A model generated the notes under the pieces. It worked only from the letters and a program-made list of their open reading frames with translations, was not told the origin of the DNA and did no database searches. Source: Scatosoma sp900555925 (GTDB lineage: Bacteria; Bacillota; Clostridia; Christensenellales; Borkfalkiaceae). Taken from it: DNA of 54,517 bases. Made by a program: the position numbers and the translations under genes. The stretch is taken from assembly GCA_959603585.1 (NCBI GenBank), contig CAUGYD010000013.1:1-54517 (forward strand), in the 5' to 3' direction. Below are positions 1 to 7,987 of this stretch, in pieces; within the stretch, counting starts at the first letter, position 1; the number at the start of each line of letters is the position of its first letter.

Positions 1-252
1 TGTACTTTTGGAAATATACGCTTTTTTGAAAAACCATGTACTTTTGGAAATATACGCTTTTTTGAAAAACCATGTACTTTTGGAAATATACACTTTTTTG
101 AAAAACCATGTACTTTCAATAAATATATGCTTTTTGAAAAACCATGTACTTTTCAGGAACTCTGCGTTTTTCGAGAAAATTTTTCTTTTCAGAAAGCCTG
201 AACTTTTCAAGAAATATATACCTTTCAAAAAATCCGCACTTTTTGAGAAAAC
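1..252. repeat. 36-bp tandem minisatellite, about 7 units, decaying rightward
   Basis: Units of exactly 36 bp start at 1, 37, 73, 109, 145, 181 and 217. Units 1 and 2 are identical, unit 3 differs by one base, unit 4 by several, and units 5-7 are progressively degenerate. Each of the better units ends in a T-rich block, GAAAAACCA, and then restarts with TGTACTTT. Because 36 is a multiple of 3, a plus-strand frame stays open and reads as a 12-residue repeat (LEIYAFLKNHVL-like). No ribosome-binding site or protein family supports this as a gene. There are no unique spacers, so it is not a CRISPR array. The array continues off the left edge. It lies just past the 3' end of gpsA. Confidence 0.9.
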
Positions 253-312
253 GCGCGTCGGCAGGCCGATTGCGGTTTTTTCGGCCGAAAAGAGGATTTA
301 TCTTGTCGGCGA

Positions 313-1296
313 TTAAGAATAAAATTCCGACTTTGTATCGCGCGCGAACAATTTTGCAAGGAGCTTCAAGCACCTGCCGCGGCAATCTTCTTCCGATTCG
401 CCGTAACAAAGGTCATAGACGGCGCAGGTAATCGGCAGATCCACGCCGTATTTTTCGCCGAGTTTCTTCATCGCCGCCGCGGTGGGGACTCCCTCTGCCA
501 GCTTCTCAAATTTTTTACCCTTCACGAGCATTTCTCCGTACATGCGGTTATGAGAATATTCGCTGAACAGCGTCGCTTCATAATCGCCGAGATGCGCGAG
601 ACCGTAAGCGGACAGTTCGTTGCCGCCCATGGCCTTGATGAGCCGCGCCACTTCCCGCGCTCCGCGGGACATCAGAGAGCCCTTCAAAGACACGTAGCCG
701 CAGCCGTCCAAGACGCCCGCTACGATTCCCATGACGTTCTTTGCCGCCGCGCCGAGCTCCGTACCGATGAGGTCGGAACCGTAATAAAACCGAATGAGAT
801 CGCTCTTAAAATTATCCGCGAGACGGCGTTTCAGAGCGTCCGACGCGGAATCGATGACCATGCAGTTCGGGATTCCCTGTGTAAACGCCTGAATGTGACC
901 GGGGCCCACCCATACGGCGATATGCTCGGGGGAAATGCCGCTCTCCGTCAGCACCTCGGACAGCCTCGAACCCGTCGAAACCTCTATCCCCTTCATACAG
1001 AGCACGAAATCCTTTTCCGAAACGTCATAGGCGAGGATTCTTTTTACAAATCCGCGAAGTCCCTGCGAGGAAATGGAAATGATGATCACTTCCGCATGCT
1101 TTACCGCCTCTTCGAGATCGCACGTCAGATGAATCCGCTTGTCCAACGTCACGTATTCGTTCTTTCCCGTCGTTTTGAGTACCTCGTAGGAATAATCCCC
1201 TTCCGGTCCCCAAGAATATACGTCGTAGCCTTTATTACACAGATACCACGCGATAAACGAACCCCATCTGCCGCAGCCCAAAACCGATATTTTCAT
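313..1296 (-). CDS. gpsA: NAD(P)H-dependent glycerol-3-phosphate dehydrogenase
   Basis: Cytoplasmic enzyme that reduces dihydroxyacetone phosphate to sn-glycerol 3-phosphate, the backbone precursor of phospholipids. The protein is 327 aa, the usual family length. A Rossmann dinucleotide-binding loop GCGRWG is at residues 7-12. The conserved Lys of CMKGIE is near residue 102 and the catalytic Lys lies in AAAKNVMG near residue 186. The C-terminal helical domain carries the SRGAREVARL motif. The start chosen is the ATG at 1296, preceded by GGTGGAG; an upstream in-frame start would overlap recR. It is the last gene of the mrnC-to-gpsA operon, 25 nt after recR. The glycerol link to glpK at 17-19 kb is only functional, not positional. 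Confidence 0.95.
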   Translation of the reverse strand: MKISVLGCGRWGSFIAWYLCNKGYDVYSWGPEGDYSYEVLKTTGKNEYVTLDKRIHLTCDLEEAVKHAEVIIISISSQGLRGFVKRILAYDVSEKDFVLCMKGIEVSTGSRLSEVLTESGISPEHIAVWVGPGHIQAFTQGIPNCMVIDSASDALKRRLADNFKSDLIRFYYGSDLIGTELGAAAKNVMGIVAGVLDGCGYVSLKGSLMSRGAREVARLIKAMGGNELSAYGLAHLGDYEATLFSEYSHNRMYGEMLVKGKKFEKLAEGVPTAAAMKKLGEKYGVDLPITCAVYDLCYGESEEDCRGRCLKLLAKLFARDTKSEFYS

Positions 1297-1321
1297 AAAC
1301 TCCACCCCCAAGGCGTGATTT

Positions 1322-1915
1322 TCAGAGCGCGTTGCGCTCGACAAACGCTCTCGTGAGCGTTATATCGTCCGTATACTCTATTTCCGAACCCACGGGGATT
1401 CCGTGCGCGAGCCGCGTGACCACAACCCCCAAAGGCTTGATGAGACGGGCGAGATACATCGCCGTCGCGTCGCCCGAAACGTCGGGATTCGTCGCCACGA
1501 TCACTTCCTTTACTCCGCCTTCCTGAATACGGGCCAACAGTTCCTTGATTCGGATATCGTTCGGCCCTACGCCCTCCATCGGGTCTATGACTCCGTGCAG
1601 GACGTGATACACTCCCTTGAATTCGTGCAGCTTTTCGATCGCCGCCACGTCTTTCGGTTCCTTGACGACGCAAATGACGCTCTTGTCTCGGGTACGGCAT
1701 ACCTCGCAGACGTCGTTCTCCGTAAAATTGCCGCATACTTTACAGTATTTTACCTTTCTCTTCACGTTCAGAATGGCGTCCGCAAACGCGCGCGCGTCCG
1801 ATTCGCTCATGTTGATGATTCGGTAGGCATAGCGCTGCGCCGTCTTTTTCCCGACGCCGGGCAATTTGGAAAACTCGTTGATGAGACGGCCGATGGGTTC
1901 GATAAAAATCTCCAT
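1322..1915 (-). CDS. recR: Recombination mediator protein RecR
   Basis: RecR works with RecF and RecO to load RecA at single-strand gaps during recombinational repair. The 197-aa product has the full family architecture: a helix-hairpin-helix region with the LPGVGKKTAQR motif near residues 18-28, a C4 zinc finger (Cys58, Cys61, Cys70, Cys73), and a Toprim domain from about residue 80 to 175 with VVKEP and NPDVSGDAT motifs. The C-terminal segment includes the GIPVGSEIEYTDD Walker-like element. It follows ybaB by 3 nt, so the two are probably translationally coupled. The order dnaX-ybaB-recR is conserved across bacteria and supports all three calls. Confidence 0.97.
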   Translation of the reverse strand: MEIFIEPIGRLINEFSKLPGVGKKTAQRYAYRIINMSESDARAFADAILNVKRKVKYCKVCGNFTENDVCEVCRTRDKSVICVVKEPKDVAAIEKLHEFKGVYHVLHGVIDPMEGVGPNDIRIKELLARIQEGGVKEVIVATNPDVSGDATAMYLARLIKPLGVVVTRLAHGIPVGSEIEYTDDITLTRAFVERNAL

Positions 1916-1918
1916 TGG

Positions 1919-2251
1919 TTAAATCATTCCCCCCAGCGAGCCCATGTTGCCGTATTTCCCCATCTTCTCCTCGTATACCTTATCCGCTTTGGAATATCCG
2001 TCGTTGATCGCCGCCATGATCAGATCTTCCAGCATCTCTACGTCCGTGGGATCTACTATGCTCTCGTCCAGCTCGATGCCGTTGATGATTTTCTTCGCGT
2101 TCATGTATACCACGACCGCTTCGCCCGCCGACGTGCCCACGATTTCCCAATCGTCCAAAAGCTCCGCCGTCTTTTCCATCTCCTCCTGCATCTTCTGCGC
2201 CTGACGCATCAAATTCTGCATATTTCCGTTGCCGCCTTTGAATCCTGACAT
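1919..2251 (-). CDS. ybaB: YbaB/EbfC family nucleoid-associated protein
   Basis: Small dimeric DNA-binding protein (110 aa) of the YbaB/EbfC family, thought to help organise the nucleoid and possibly to assist RecR-dependent repair. The sequence shows the family hallmarks: MQNLMRQAQKMQEEM near the start, a central segment rich in hydrophobic and acidic residues (INGIELDESIVDPTD), and a Gly/Met-rich tail ending GSLGGMI. The ATG at 2251 has GGAGG upstream. It sits between dnaX and recR in the canonical order, with 27 nt to dnaX and 3 nt to recR. Confidence 0.95.
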   Translation of the reverse strand: MSGFKGGNGNMQNLMRQAQKMQEEMEKTAELLDDWEIVGTSAGEAVVVYMNAKKIINGIELDESIVDPTDVEMLEDLIMAAINDGYSKADKVYEEKMGKYGNMGSLGGMI

Positions 2252-2278
2252 CTCTTTTCGTCCTCCGTCTTTATTTTC

Positions 2279-4168
2279 TCATTTGACGTCTATCTTTACG
2301 TCCGGGAATTTTTCTTTGAGTTCGTTCAGACTTTTATTGAACTCGTCTCCCTTCTTGCCCCTGAGACGAACGAAAAATTCCGAAATCCCGATCGTCTCCA
2401 AAGCCTGCCTGATGAGCACGTAATGCTCCTCCTTCGTGAGCGAACGATAAATCGTCTCGCTTTCGGTATACAGCACGAATGCCCCCTCCTCGTATGCGCT
2501 GTCGAGGTCCATACAAATCGTGAACAGAACCCCGTTTCTGCCCGTTTTACGAAGCGCGCGCAGGAAACTTCCGAACGTGGCCTTCGCATCGCCCGGAACC
2601 GCCGTCGCGCGCGTTCCCGAAACGGGACGCGGGGACCGCGGAGGCGCACTCGGTGCGGGTGTGGGCGCGGCGTCTCTCGACGGCGCGGCCGATTTCGCCG
2701 AATCCGCGGCGGAAGCCGAACGGCGCGGAGCCAAAGAAGGCTCCGACTTCGGGCGGGAGGGCAGGAATCCGGGATCGAAATATACGTTTCCGCCCGTTAT
2801 CTCCTCGTCGGGAGGCGGGACCTCCTCATAGCCGATCGTTCCGTAATCATCATACGCCCCCGCGGATTTTTGTGTGTTCTCGGCCGCGGCGGAGGGATAT
2901 GCGGCTTCCTTGGAAGCGCCCGCGTCTCTCGCGGAAGGTCCCGAAATCGTCGAAGAAAGGCCGCCGCCGTTTGCGGAAGCGTCCGAAACGGAAGTATCCT
3001 TTCGGGGAGCCAAAGCCCCCTCCTTGACGAGCCGTTCGAGTTCCGCGACGCGCGATATGAGGGAATCGATGTTGTAGTCGGCCTCGGGCAGGCTCGCCTT
3101 CATCGCCGCCGTCTCGAACACGATGCGGGGAGAGACGGAATACCGAAGGTCGTTTTCCGTGTTCGCGAAAATCTCCGTCACGCGAAGGAGCCTGTGCCCG
3201 TCTGCGGCGTTTGCCGCCGATTTGACCTTTTCAAACATATCCTTGGGCAATGCGAGAATTTTTTCCGCGTCCCGACAGGTCTTGGCCACCGCGCAAGCGT
3301 TGAGAAAGTTCATGACGTCCTTCAAGAGCATTCCCACGCTCTTGCCCTCCGACAAAATCTCCTCCGTCTTTTCGAGCGCTTTGCCGCTGTCCCCTTCCAA
3401 AACCGCGATGCAAAGCGCGCCCACTTCCGAAAAATCGGCGCTGCCGAGGACGGCCGTGACTGCCTCCAAAGTGAGTTTCCCCGATGCGTAAGAAACGCAG
3501 GTGTCCGCCACGGAGAGCATGTCCCGCGCGCTCCCCGCGCCCGCGCGGGCAATCGCCGCCACCGCGTCGTCGTCATAGGGCTTGCCGATTTTAACGAGAA
3601 TTTTTTTGAGCAGTTTTTCGAGCTCGGACTGCGGAAACAACTTGAAATCGAAGCGCATGCAGCGGGAGAGAATGGTCGCGGGGATTTTTTGGGCCTCTGT
3701 GGTGGCCAGAATGAACACGGCATGCGCGGGAGGCTCTTCCAGCGTTTTTAAGAGCGCGTTGAACGCGCCCGTCGAAAGCATGTGGACTTCGTCCACGATA
3801 TAGACTTTATATTTTCCCGCGACGGGCGGATACTGCACCTTCTCCCGCAGGTCCCGCATTTCGTCCACGCCGTTGTTCGACGCGGCGTCGATTTCGGAAA
3901 TGTCCAGATTGGAAGGGTCGGCGAGAGCGCGGCAGGTCGCGCACTTGCCGCAGGGAGAACCGTTCACGGGGTGTTCGCAGTTGATTGCCGCGGCGAAAAT
4001 TTTCGCCACGCTCGTCTTTCCCGTGCCGCGCGGGCCGCAAAAAAGATAGGCGTGGCCGATTCGGCCCGTCTCTATCTGATTTCTCAAAATCGTCACGATA
4101 TGTTCCTGCCGCGCCACTTCGTCCAGCGTCGAGGGACGGAACATGCGATAAAGTGCAAGATATGCCAT
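2279..4168 (-). CDS. dnaX: DNA polymerase III subunit gamma/tau
   Basis: Clamp-loader ATPase of the replicative polymerase. The 629-aa protein has a Walker A motif GPRGTGKT at residues 45-52, a zinc module with Cys64, Cys73, Cys76 and Cys79, a Walker B/DEVH box at about 126-129, and the SRC motif at about 168-170 that marks clamp-loader subunits. After about residue 370 comes a low-complexity linker rich in Ala, Pro, Ser and acidic residues, then a compact C-terminal tau-like domain (about 530-629). The start is the ATG at 4168 behind AGGGGAG. No clear programmed-frameshift signal was found at the domain boundary, so only the full-length tau form is predicted. It lies 24 nt downstream of sigH in the same operon. 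Confidence 0.97.
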   Translation of the reverse strand: MAYLALYRMFRPSTLDEVARQEHIVTILRNQIETGRIGHAYLFCGPRGTGKTSVAKIFAAAINCEHPVNGSPCGKCATCRALADPSNLDISEIDAASNNGVDEMRDLREKVQYPPVAGKYKVYIVDEVHMLSTGAFNALLKTLEEPPAHAVFILATTEAQKIPATILSRCMRFDFKLFPQSELEKLLKKILVKIGKPYDDDAVAAIARAGAGSARDMLSVADTCVSYASGKLTLEAVTAVLGSADFSEVGALCIAVLEGDSGKALEKTEEILSEGKSVGMLLKDVMNFLNACAVAKTCRDAEKILALPKDMFEKVKSAANAADGHRLLRVTEIFANTENDLRYSVSPRIVFETAAMKASLPEADYNIDSLISRVAELERLVKEGALAPRKDTSVSDASANGGGLSSTISGPSARDAGASKEAAYPSAAAENTQKSAGAYDDYGTIGYEEVPPPDEEITGGNVYFDPGFLPSRPKSEPSLAPRRSASAADSAKSAAPSRDAAPTPAPSAPPRSPRPVSGTRATAVPGDAKATFGSFLRALRKTGRNGVLFTICMDLDSAYEEGAFVLYTESETIYRSLTKEEHYVLIRQALETIGISEFFVRLRGKKGDEFNKSLNELKEKFPDVKIDVK

Positions 4169-4192
4169 GGTTTTCTCCCCTGAAATTTTCGT

Positions 4193-4768
4193 CTATTTCA
4201 GTATCTTTTGCAGTTTCTTTTTACTCCTTTGAATCGCGTTATCCACGCTCTTGCCGTCCTTGCCCGTCGCTTCGCAGATTTCCGCACAGCTCAGTCCGTC
4301 CATATACATCACCGTGACGCGGAATTCAAAGTCGGACAATACCTTGCTCATCTTCTGAAAAAATTCCCGACCGTCTTCCCCGCGTATGACTTCCTCTTCG
4401 GGACTCGCGATCGGCAGTTCCCACTCCGATTGAAACAGCGAAACATAATTATTCAAAGGCACGTTTTTCTTTCTCGCCGAGGCCTTCACCGCGTCGATTA
4501 TCCGACGGGAAATGCAAAGATACGCAAAATTTTTGAAACTCATGCCCCCTTCTTCCCGATAGTCGCTGATCGCGCCGTACAGGCCGATCATTCCTTCCTG
4601 AATGAGATCCTCCGTCTCCCCGCCTATCAAAAAAAAGCCCCGCGCACGCCCGCGCACCACGCCCGCAAAACGGACGAGCAGCGCTTCCGTCGCCTGCTTG
4701 TCCCCGCTCTGCGCGCGCCGCACCAATTCTTCGTCGCGTTCTCCGCTCTTTTTTTCGTCCTCTTTCAT
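4193..4768 (-). CDS. sigH: RNA polymerase sigma factor SigH/Spo0H type
   Basis: A sigma-70 family factor of 191 aa that matches the SigH (Spo0H) branch. Region 2 spans about residues 12-105 and contains the diagnostic run EDLIQEGMIGLYGAI followed by SFKNFAYLCISRRIIDAV and the VPLNNYVSL segment. Region 4 with a helix-turn-helix lies at about 140-188 (LSCAEICEATGKDGKSVDNA). In Bacillus, SigH drives transition-state and early sporulation genes, and in other Firmicutes competence genes; which applies here cannot be told. The start codon abuts the rlmB stop codon with no gap. The mrnC-rlmB-(rae1)-sigH order is typical of Firmicutes; rae1/yacP is absent here. Confidence 0.9.
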   Translation of the reverse strand: MKEDEKKSGERDEELVRRAQSGDKQATEALLVRFAGVVRGRARGFFLIGGETEDLIQEGMIGLYGAISDYREEGGMSFKNFAYLCISRRIIDAVKASARKKNVPLNNYVSLFQSEWELPIASPEEEVIRGEDGREFFQKMSKVLSDFEFRVTVMYMDGLSCAEICEATGKDGKSVDNAIQRSKKKLQKILK

Positions 4769-5491
4769 TTATTTCCCGAGCCTTTTTCTCACCACTTCGT
4801 AGGCCGCTATCCCCAATGCCACCGAAGCGTTCAGGGAATTGACCTTGCCGCTCAAAGGAATGGATACGATTTTGTCGCACTTCTCCTTCGTCAGGCGCCT
4901 CACGCCCGAATCCTCTCCGCCCACCACGATGGCGACGTTGCCCGAAAAGTCCTCCGCGTAAATATCCTCTCCGCCCGCTTCCAAGGCGTATACCCAATAG
5001 TTATTGCGCTTCAACGTCTCTACCGCGTTGCCGAGGTTGGGGACTTTCGCAACCTTGATATGCTCCGCCGCGCCCGCGGAAATGCGTATGACGCTCTCCG
5101 TCACCACCGTTCCGCCCGCTTTCGGAATCACGACTCCGTCCGCACCCGCACATTCCGCCACGCGCAGAATACTGCCGAGATTATGCACGTCCTCTATCCC
5201 GTCGCAAAGTACGATGAATCCGCCTTTTTCGCTCCGCTTCTCCGCTATGATGTCTTCAAGGTCGAAATATTCGTAGTCCGTCGTGTAGGCGATGACCCCC
5301 TGATGACGGCGGCTTTCGCTCTCCTTGTCGAGCACCTGCCTGTCCACAAACTGCACGCGGATATTCCGTTTCCTCGCCTCCGCGAAGATGACCGAAAGGG
5401 AACCCTGCGCTCCCTTTTCCATGAGAATTTTGTCGATGTTTTTGTCCGTCTTTAATAGTTCCGCGACGGCGTTTCTTCCTTCTGTTTTCAT
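4769..5491 (-). CDS. rlmB: 23S rRNA (guanosine-2'-O)-methyltransferase RlmB, SPOUT family
   Basis: TrmH/SpoU-type methyltransferase that modifies a peptidyl-transferase-loop guanosine of 23S rRNA using S-adenosylmethionine. In the 240-aa protein an N-terminal substrate-binding domain (1-80) is followed by the SPOUT knot domain. The three motifs are visible: HNLGSILR at 103-110 (Asn and Arg conserved), GEDSGVRRLT at 192-201, and IPLSGKVNSLNAS at 211-223. The start ATG at 5491 is directly adjacent to the mrnC stop codon, and its own stop abuts the sigH start, so the three genes form a tightly coupled block. Confidence 0.95.
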   Translation of the reverse strand: MKTEGRNAVAELLKTDKNIDKILMEKGAQGSLSVIFAEARKRNIRVQFVDRQVLDKESESRRHQGVIAYTTDYEYFDLEDIIAEKRSEKGGFIVLCDGIEDVHNLGSILRVAECAGADGVVIPKAGGTVVTESVIRISAGAAEHIKVAKVPNLGNAVETLKRNNYWVYALEAGGEDIYAEDFSGNVAIVVGGEDSGVRRLTKEKCDKIVSIPLSGKVNSLNASVALGIAAYEVVRKRLGK

Positions 5492-5929
5492 TTACGGCTT
5501 ATATCCTTCGCTCACGGCGTCGATTTTATATGAGTCTTTATCGTCCATGCTGAAAAGCTGTTCCAGCCTCTCCAAGTTCCCCGACAGATACAGAAAGCCG
5601 AGTACCGCTTCGAAGCCCGTGGAACGGTTATATTCCGAAGTCGTGGCGTTTTTGCTCTTCGTCGCCTTCTTCGCGTTCCGGCCGCGGCGGAAAATCTCCG
5701 CTTCCTCCTCGGTAAATTCGGGAAGCAATTTTTCTAAAAAATCGCTCTGCCCGTGCGCGGATACGACTTTGGAAGCGGCGCGCTGAAAATCCGACGCTTT
5801 TCCGCCGCCCGCCAGCACGAGCCTTTCCCTCACGTACAGCGAATACACCGCATCGCCCACAAACGCCAGCGTCACCGGATTTATCAGTCTGACCTCTTCC
5901 TTCGTCAGAACGCCGCCCGTTTTCCGCAC
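5492..5929 (-). CDS. mrnC: Mini-ribonuclease 3 (MrnC), 23S rRNA maturation
   Basis: Mini-III is an RNase III catalytic domain without the double-stranded RNA-binding domain; it trims 23S rRNA precursors in Firmicutes. The 145-aa length fits. Key residues are Asp26 in AFVGDAVYSLYVRERL and Glu107 in STGFEAVLGFLYL. The predicted start is a GTG at 5929, preceded by GGAGGAA at good spacing; no ATG start with a ribosome-binding site is nearby. It is the first gene of the operon running to gpsA, 64 nt downstream of the promoter at 5993-6021. The cysS gene that often precedes it in Firmicutes is not here. Confidence 0.94.
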   Translation of the reverse strand: MRKTGGVLTKEEVRLINPVTLAFVGDAVYSLYVRERLVLAGGGKASDFQRAASKVVSAHGQSDFLEKLLPEFTEEEAEIFRRGRNAKKATKSKNATTSEYNRSTGFEAVLGFLYLSGNLERLEQLFSMDDKDSYKIDAVSEGYKP

Positions 5930-5992
5930 GTTCTTCCTCCCCGCGACGGCCGCACGCCCGACTCAAAAGCGCACGCCTTCTTTTTTCTTTCT

Positions 5993-6021
5993 ATTATACC
6001 ATAATCCCTTGCAAAATACAA
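5993..6021 (-). promoter_or_regulatory. Sigma-A type promoter of the mrnC-gpsA operon
   Basis: Reading leftward, TTGTAT (6016-6021), a 17-nt spacer and TATAAT (5993-5998). No other promoter this good is seen between here and gpsA, and the following genes are 0-27 nt apart, so it probably drives the whole operon. Confidence 0.8.
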
Positions 6022-6182
6022 GCGATTGCGGGCGTTTTTAAGCGTAAAAGAATGAGTCGAAAAGTTTTGCGGCGGGAGACGTCAAAGCAGAAAAATTTTC
6101 CGCACTCGTAAAAACCGACTTCGAGAATCAAAAGGAACGGGCGGCGGTTCCAAAAAACGCGGAAATGCCGCCAAGCGCGCGT

Positions 6183-6884
6183 TTACGCGCCCGAAACCGC
6201 GGCGAGATAGGCCGCCAGCCCCTCATAGATGGATTGGGCAAGTTTTTCCTGAAATTCCTCTGTCACCAACAGCGCTTCGTCCGCCTTATTGGACAAAAAT
6301 CCACATTCGGCGATCACGGAGGTGTATTCCGTACATTTGAGCATATAATAATCCCCCGTGGCCGCGGAACGCTCTTTAACGTTTTCTTCCAAATACAAAT
6401 CATTGAATGCGCGCTGAATATTTTCCGCGAGTTGACGGCCGCTCTCGCTCCCTTTGCGATAGAAAACTCTGCCGCCGCGGGAAGCGCGAATAGGAAAATA
6501 ATTCTGATGAATGGAAATCATCGCGATGGGCTTTGCCTCCTCAATAATTTCCTTTCTGCGTTGCATATCCCGCTTTTTGAAGCCCTTGGTCGCGGCGCCG
6601 TAAAGCCCTGCCTCCGTCTTGCGCGTGAGCACGACGTCAAAGCCCGCCTGCTGCAAAATCGTTTTCAATTTCACCGTGACGGAAAGATTCAGATCGCTTT
6701 CCTTGATTCCCGTTTCGCGCCCCACGACGCCGCCGTCGATTCCGCCGTGCCCCGCGTCCAAAACGATGCACATCGGCCGCGTCACCGCAAAGACGGGCAC
6801 GGAAAGCGCGTTTACGCACAATGTCCACGCCGCCACAAACATGCACGCGACGGCGATACATAAAAATACCCGCAATTTTTTCAT
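6183..6884 (-). CDS. cwlD: N-acetylmuramoyl-L-alanine amidase, CwlD-like (Amidase_3)
   Basis: Zinc amidase that removes the peptide from muramic acid in peptidoglycan; CwlD in spore formers makes muramic-delta-lactam in cortex. The 233-aa product starts with a single membrane-anchoring helix (residues 5-25) and then an Amidase_3 domain. Zinc and catalytic residues are visible: His46 in DAGHGG, Glu62 in IKESDLN, His126 in ISIHQN and Glu193 in IAECGFLSN. The start ATG at 6884 is favoured because the signal anchor begins there, although no Shine-Dalgarno lies in front. Instead TATAAT sits 6 nt upstream, so the mRNA may be leaderless. The gene symbol rests on similarity to CwlD; a general cell-wall amidase role remains possible. 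Confidence 0.85.
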   Translation of the reverse strand: MKKLRVFLCIAVACMFVAAWTLCVNALSVPVFAVTRPMCIVLDAGHGGIDGGVVGRETGIKESDLNLSVTVKLKTILQQAGFDVVLTRKTEAGLYGAATKGFKKRDMQRRKEIIEEAKPIAMISIHQNYFPIRASRGGRVFYRKGSESGRQLAENIQRAFNDLYLEENVKERSAATGDYYMLKCTEYTSVIAECGFLSNKADEALLVTEEFQEKLAQSIYEGLAAYLAAVSGA

Positions 6885-6890
6885 ACGTTT

Positions 6891-6896
6891 ATTATA
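6891..6896 (-). promoter_or_regulatory. -10 box immediately before the cwlD-like start
   Basis: TATAAT separated from the ATG at 6884 by only 6 nt. A -35 element at 17-18 nt is weak. Transcription from this box would begin at or within 1-2 nt of the start codon. Confidence 0.5.
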
Positions 6897-6927
6897 TGAC
6901 TTTTTTCCCCTTTCTATGAGCCATATG

Positions 6928-6959
6928 AAAAACCCCGACTTTGCTCCGCCGGGGTTTTT
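6928..6959 (-). terminator. Rho-independent terminator after the DeoC-like gene
   Basis: CCCCG/CGGGG stem with flanking A5/T5, directly after the stop codon of the upstream leftward gene at 6962. It also separates that gene from the amidase, which therefore needs its own promoter. Confidence 0.85.
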
Positions 6960-6961
6960 CA

Positions 6962-7906
6962 TTATTTCAAAAGCGCTCCGTCCAACATTTTTTTATCGTT
7001 CAGGACAGACATCTGTTCCGCTTTCGGCTTTTCGCCTTGTTTGGAAGGTTCACTACTCTCCGCCGCGACGGCCGTTTCGGATTTCTCCGATGTTTCGGAA
7101 ACGGGAGGCGCCGCAGCCGCCTTCGGCGGGACGGATACGGTGACCGAATCCGTAAAATCTACCGCAAACGAAAGGTTCTCCGCCTCCTTCATCAGCTCGG
7201 AATAAATCTCCTCGGCGTGAGAAGTGCCGATTCGCTCCACGCCCGCGGCGATCAGAGCCTTATAATCCGAGGCCGTCTCCACCTCCGTCACTTCCAGCAT
7301 GCAGACGTCGTGCAGATCCCTCTTCAATCTCCCGCAGTCGGGAAAAAACCGGACCGAAAGAAACTTCGCTCCGCAATCCGCCGCAAGACGCCCCGCGCGG
7401 AGAAAGTCCGCGTAAGTAAAAGAACTGTCCGCAGCCACTTTCACCACCGCCTTTCGGGCCGCTCGGCATACGCGCTTGATCTCCCGCTTTATGTCGCCCG
7501 TGCGCCCGCTCCTCAAGAGGGAACCGCACAAAATCAACGTGATTTCCTTCGCGCCGCTCTTTACGGCGAGCTTCGCTTCGTATGCCTTCGCCTTCGGCAG
7601 AGTTTCCCCCGTCCCCCCGACTACGCAATCCACTTCGGGCCCCGAAACGCCCAAAAGGCTCTTCATCGACGAGACGTATACGGGATTCACCTGAACGGAC
7701 GCGGCTTTGACGCGCTTTGCGCTCTCCGCCGCCTTCCGCTGTTCCCCAGAAACCGCGTCGCGCTGCGCCGCGTAAATATTCGCCTTGGAAAGGGCCGCCG
7801 CGACTTCGGCTATCCGCTTCTGACGTTTGAATTCGCAATATTCCTCCGCTTCCGTGGGAGAAAGAACGATGCCCGAAGGCTTCGCTTGTCTGTTTTCGCT
7901 GTTCAT
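6962..7906 (-). CDS. DeoC/deoxyribose-phosphate aldolase-like protein lacking catalytic lysines
   Basis: The central 200 residues follow the DeoC TIM-barrel pattern: a conserved block around VVGGTGETLPKAKAYEAKLA, then SGAKEITLILCGSLLRSG, then a C-terminal GVERIGTSHAEEIYSEL that matches the phosphate-binding end of the aldolase. In true DeoC the Schiff-base lysine lies in a VKTSTG-like strand; here the equivalent reads KFLSVRFFPD with no lysine, and the second catalytic lysine is also not evident. The last 60 residues are an Ala/Glu/Ser/Lys-rich tail absent from DeoC. I infer a non-aldolase or inactive paralogue of unknown role. The start at 7906 (314 aa) is uncertain: no ribosome-binding site is seen, and a CATACT box sits 6 nt upstream. 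Confidence 0.6.
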   Translation of the reverse strand: MNSENRQAKPSGIVLSPTEAEEYCEFKRQKRIAEVAAALSKANIYAAQRDAVSGEQRKAAESAKRVKAASVQVNPVYVSSMKSLLGVSGPEVDCVVGGTGETLPKAKAYEAKLAVKSGAKEITLILCGSLLRSGRTGDIKREIKRVCRAARKAVVKVAADSSFTYADFLRAGRLAADCGAKFLSVRFFPDCGRLKRDLHDVCMLEVTEVETASDYKALIAAGVERIGTSHAEEIYSELMKEAENLSFAVDFTDSVTVSVPPKAAAAPPVSETSEKSETAVAAESSEPSKQGEKPKAEQMSVLNDKKMLDGALLK

Positions 7907-7975
7907 GCCATAAGTATGCGGCAAAAAACGGAAATATATTCCAAAAAAAGGCATTTTATGACAATACACAACCTG

Positions 7976-7981
7976 TATAAT
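7976..7981 (+). promoter_or_regulatory. -10 box immediately before a small membrane-protein start
   Basis: TATAAT, then 6 nt, then the ATG at 7988. No Shine-Dalgarno is present. The -35 region is weak. Confidence 0.5.
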
Positions 7982-7987
7982 GAAAGC

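Noticed and set aside
1..252. Possible CRISPR array because of 36-bp periodic repeats
   Set aside because: Units abut one another with no unique spacers, and they decay gradually; no cas genes are present.
3594..3612. A7 run in dnaX as a programmed frameshift site producing a gamma subunit
   Set aside because: It lies near codon 188, inside the ATPase domain, far from the domain III end where such shifts occur.
2423..3751. 442-codon plus-strand open frame opposite dnaX
   Set aside because: Arg-rich shadow of a GC-rich gene; dnaX on the other strand has every clamp-loader motif.
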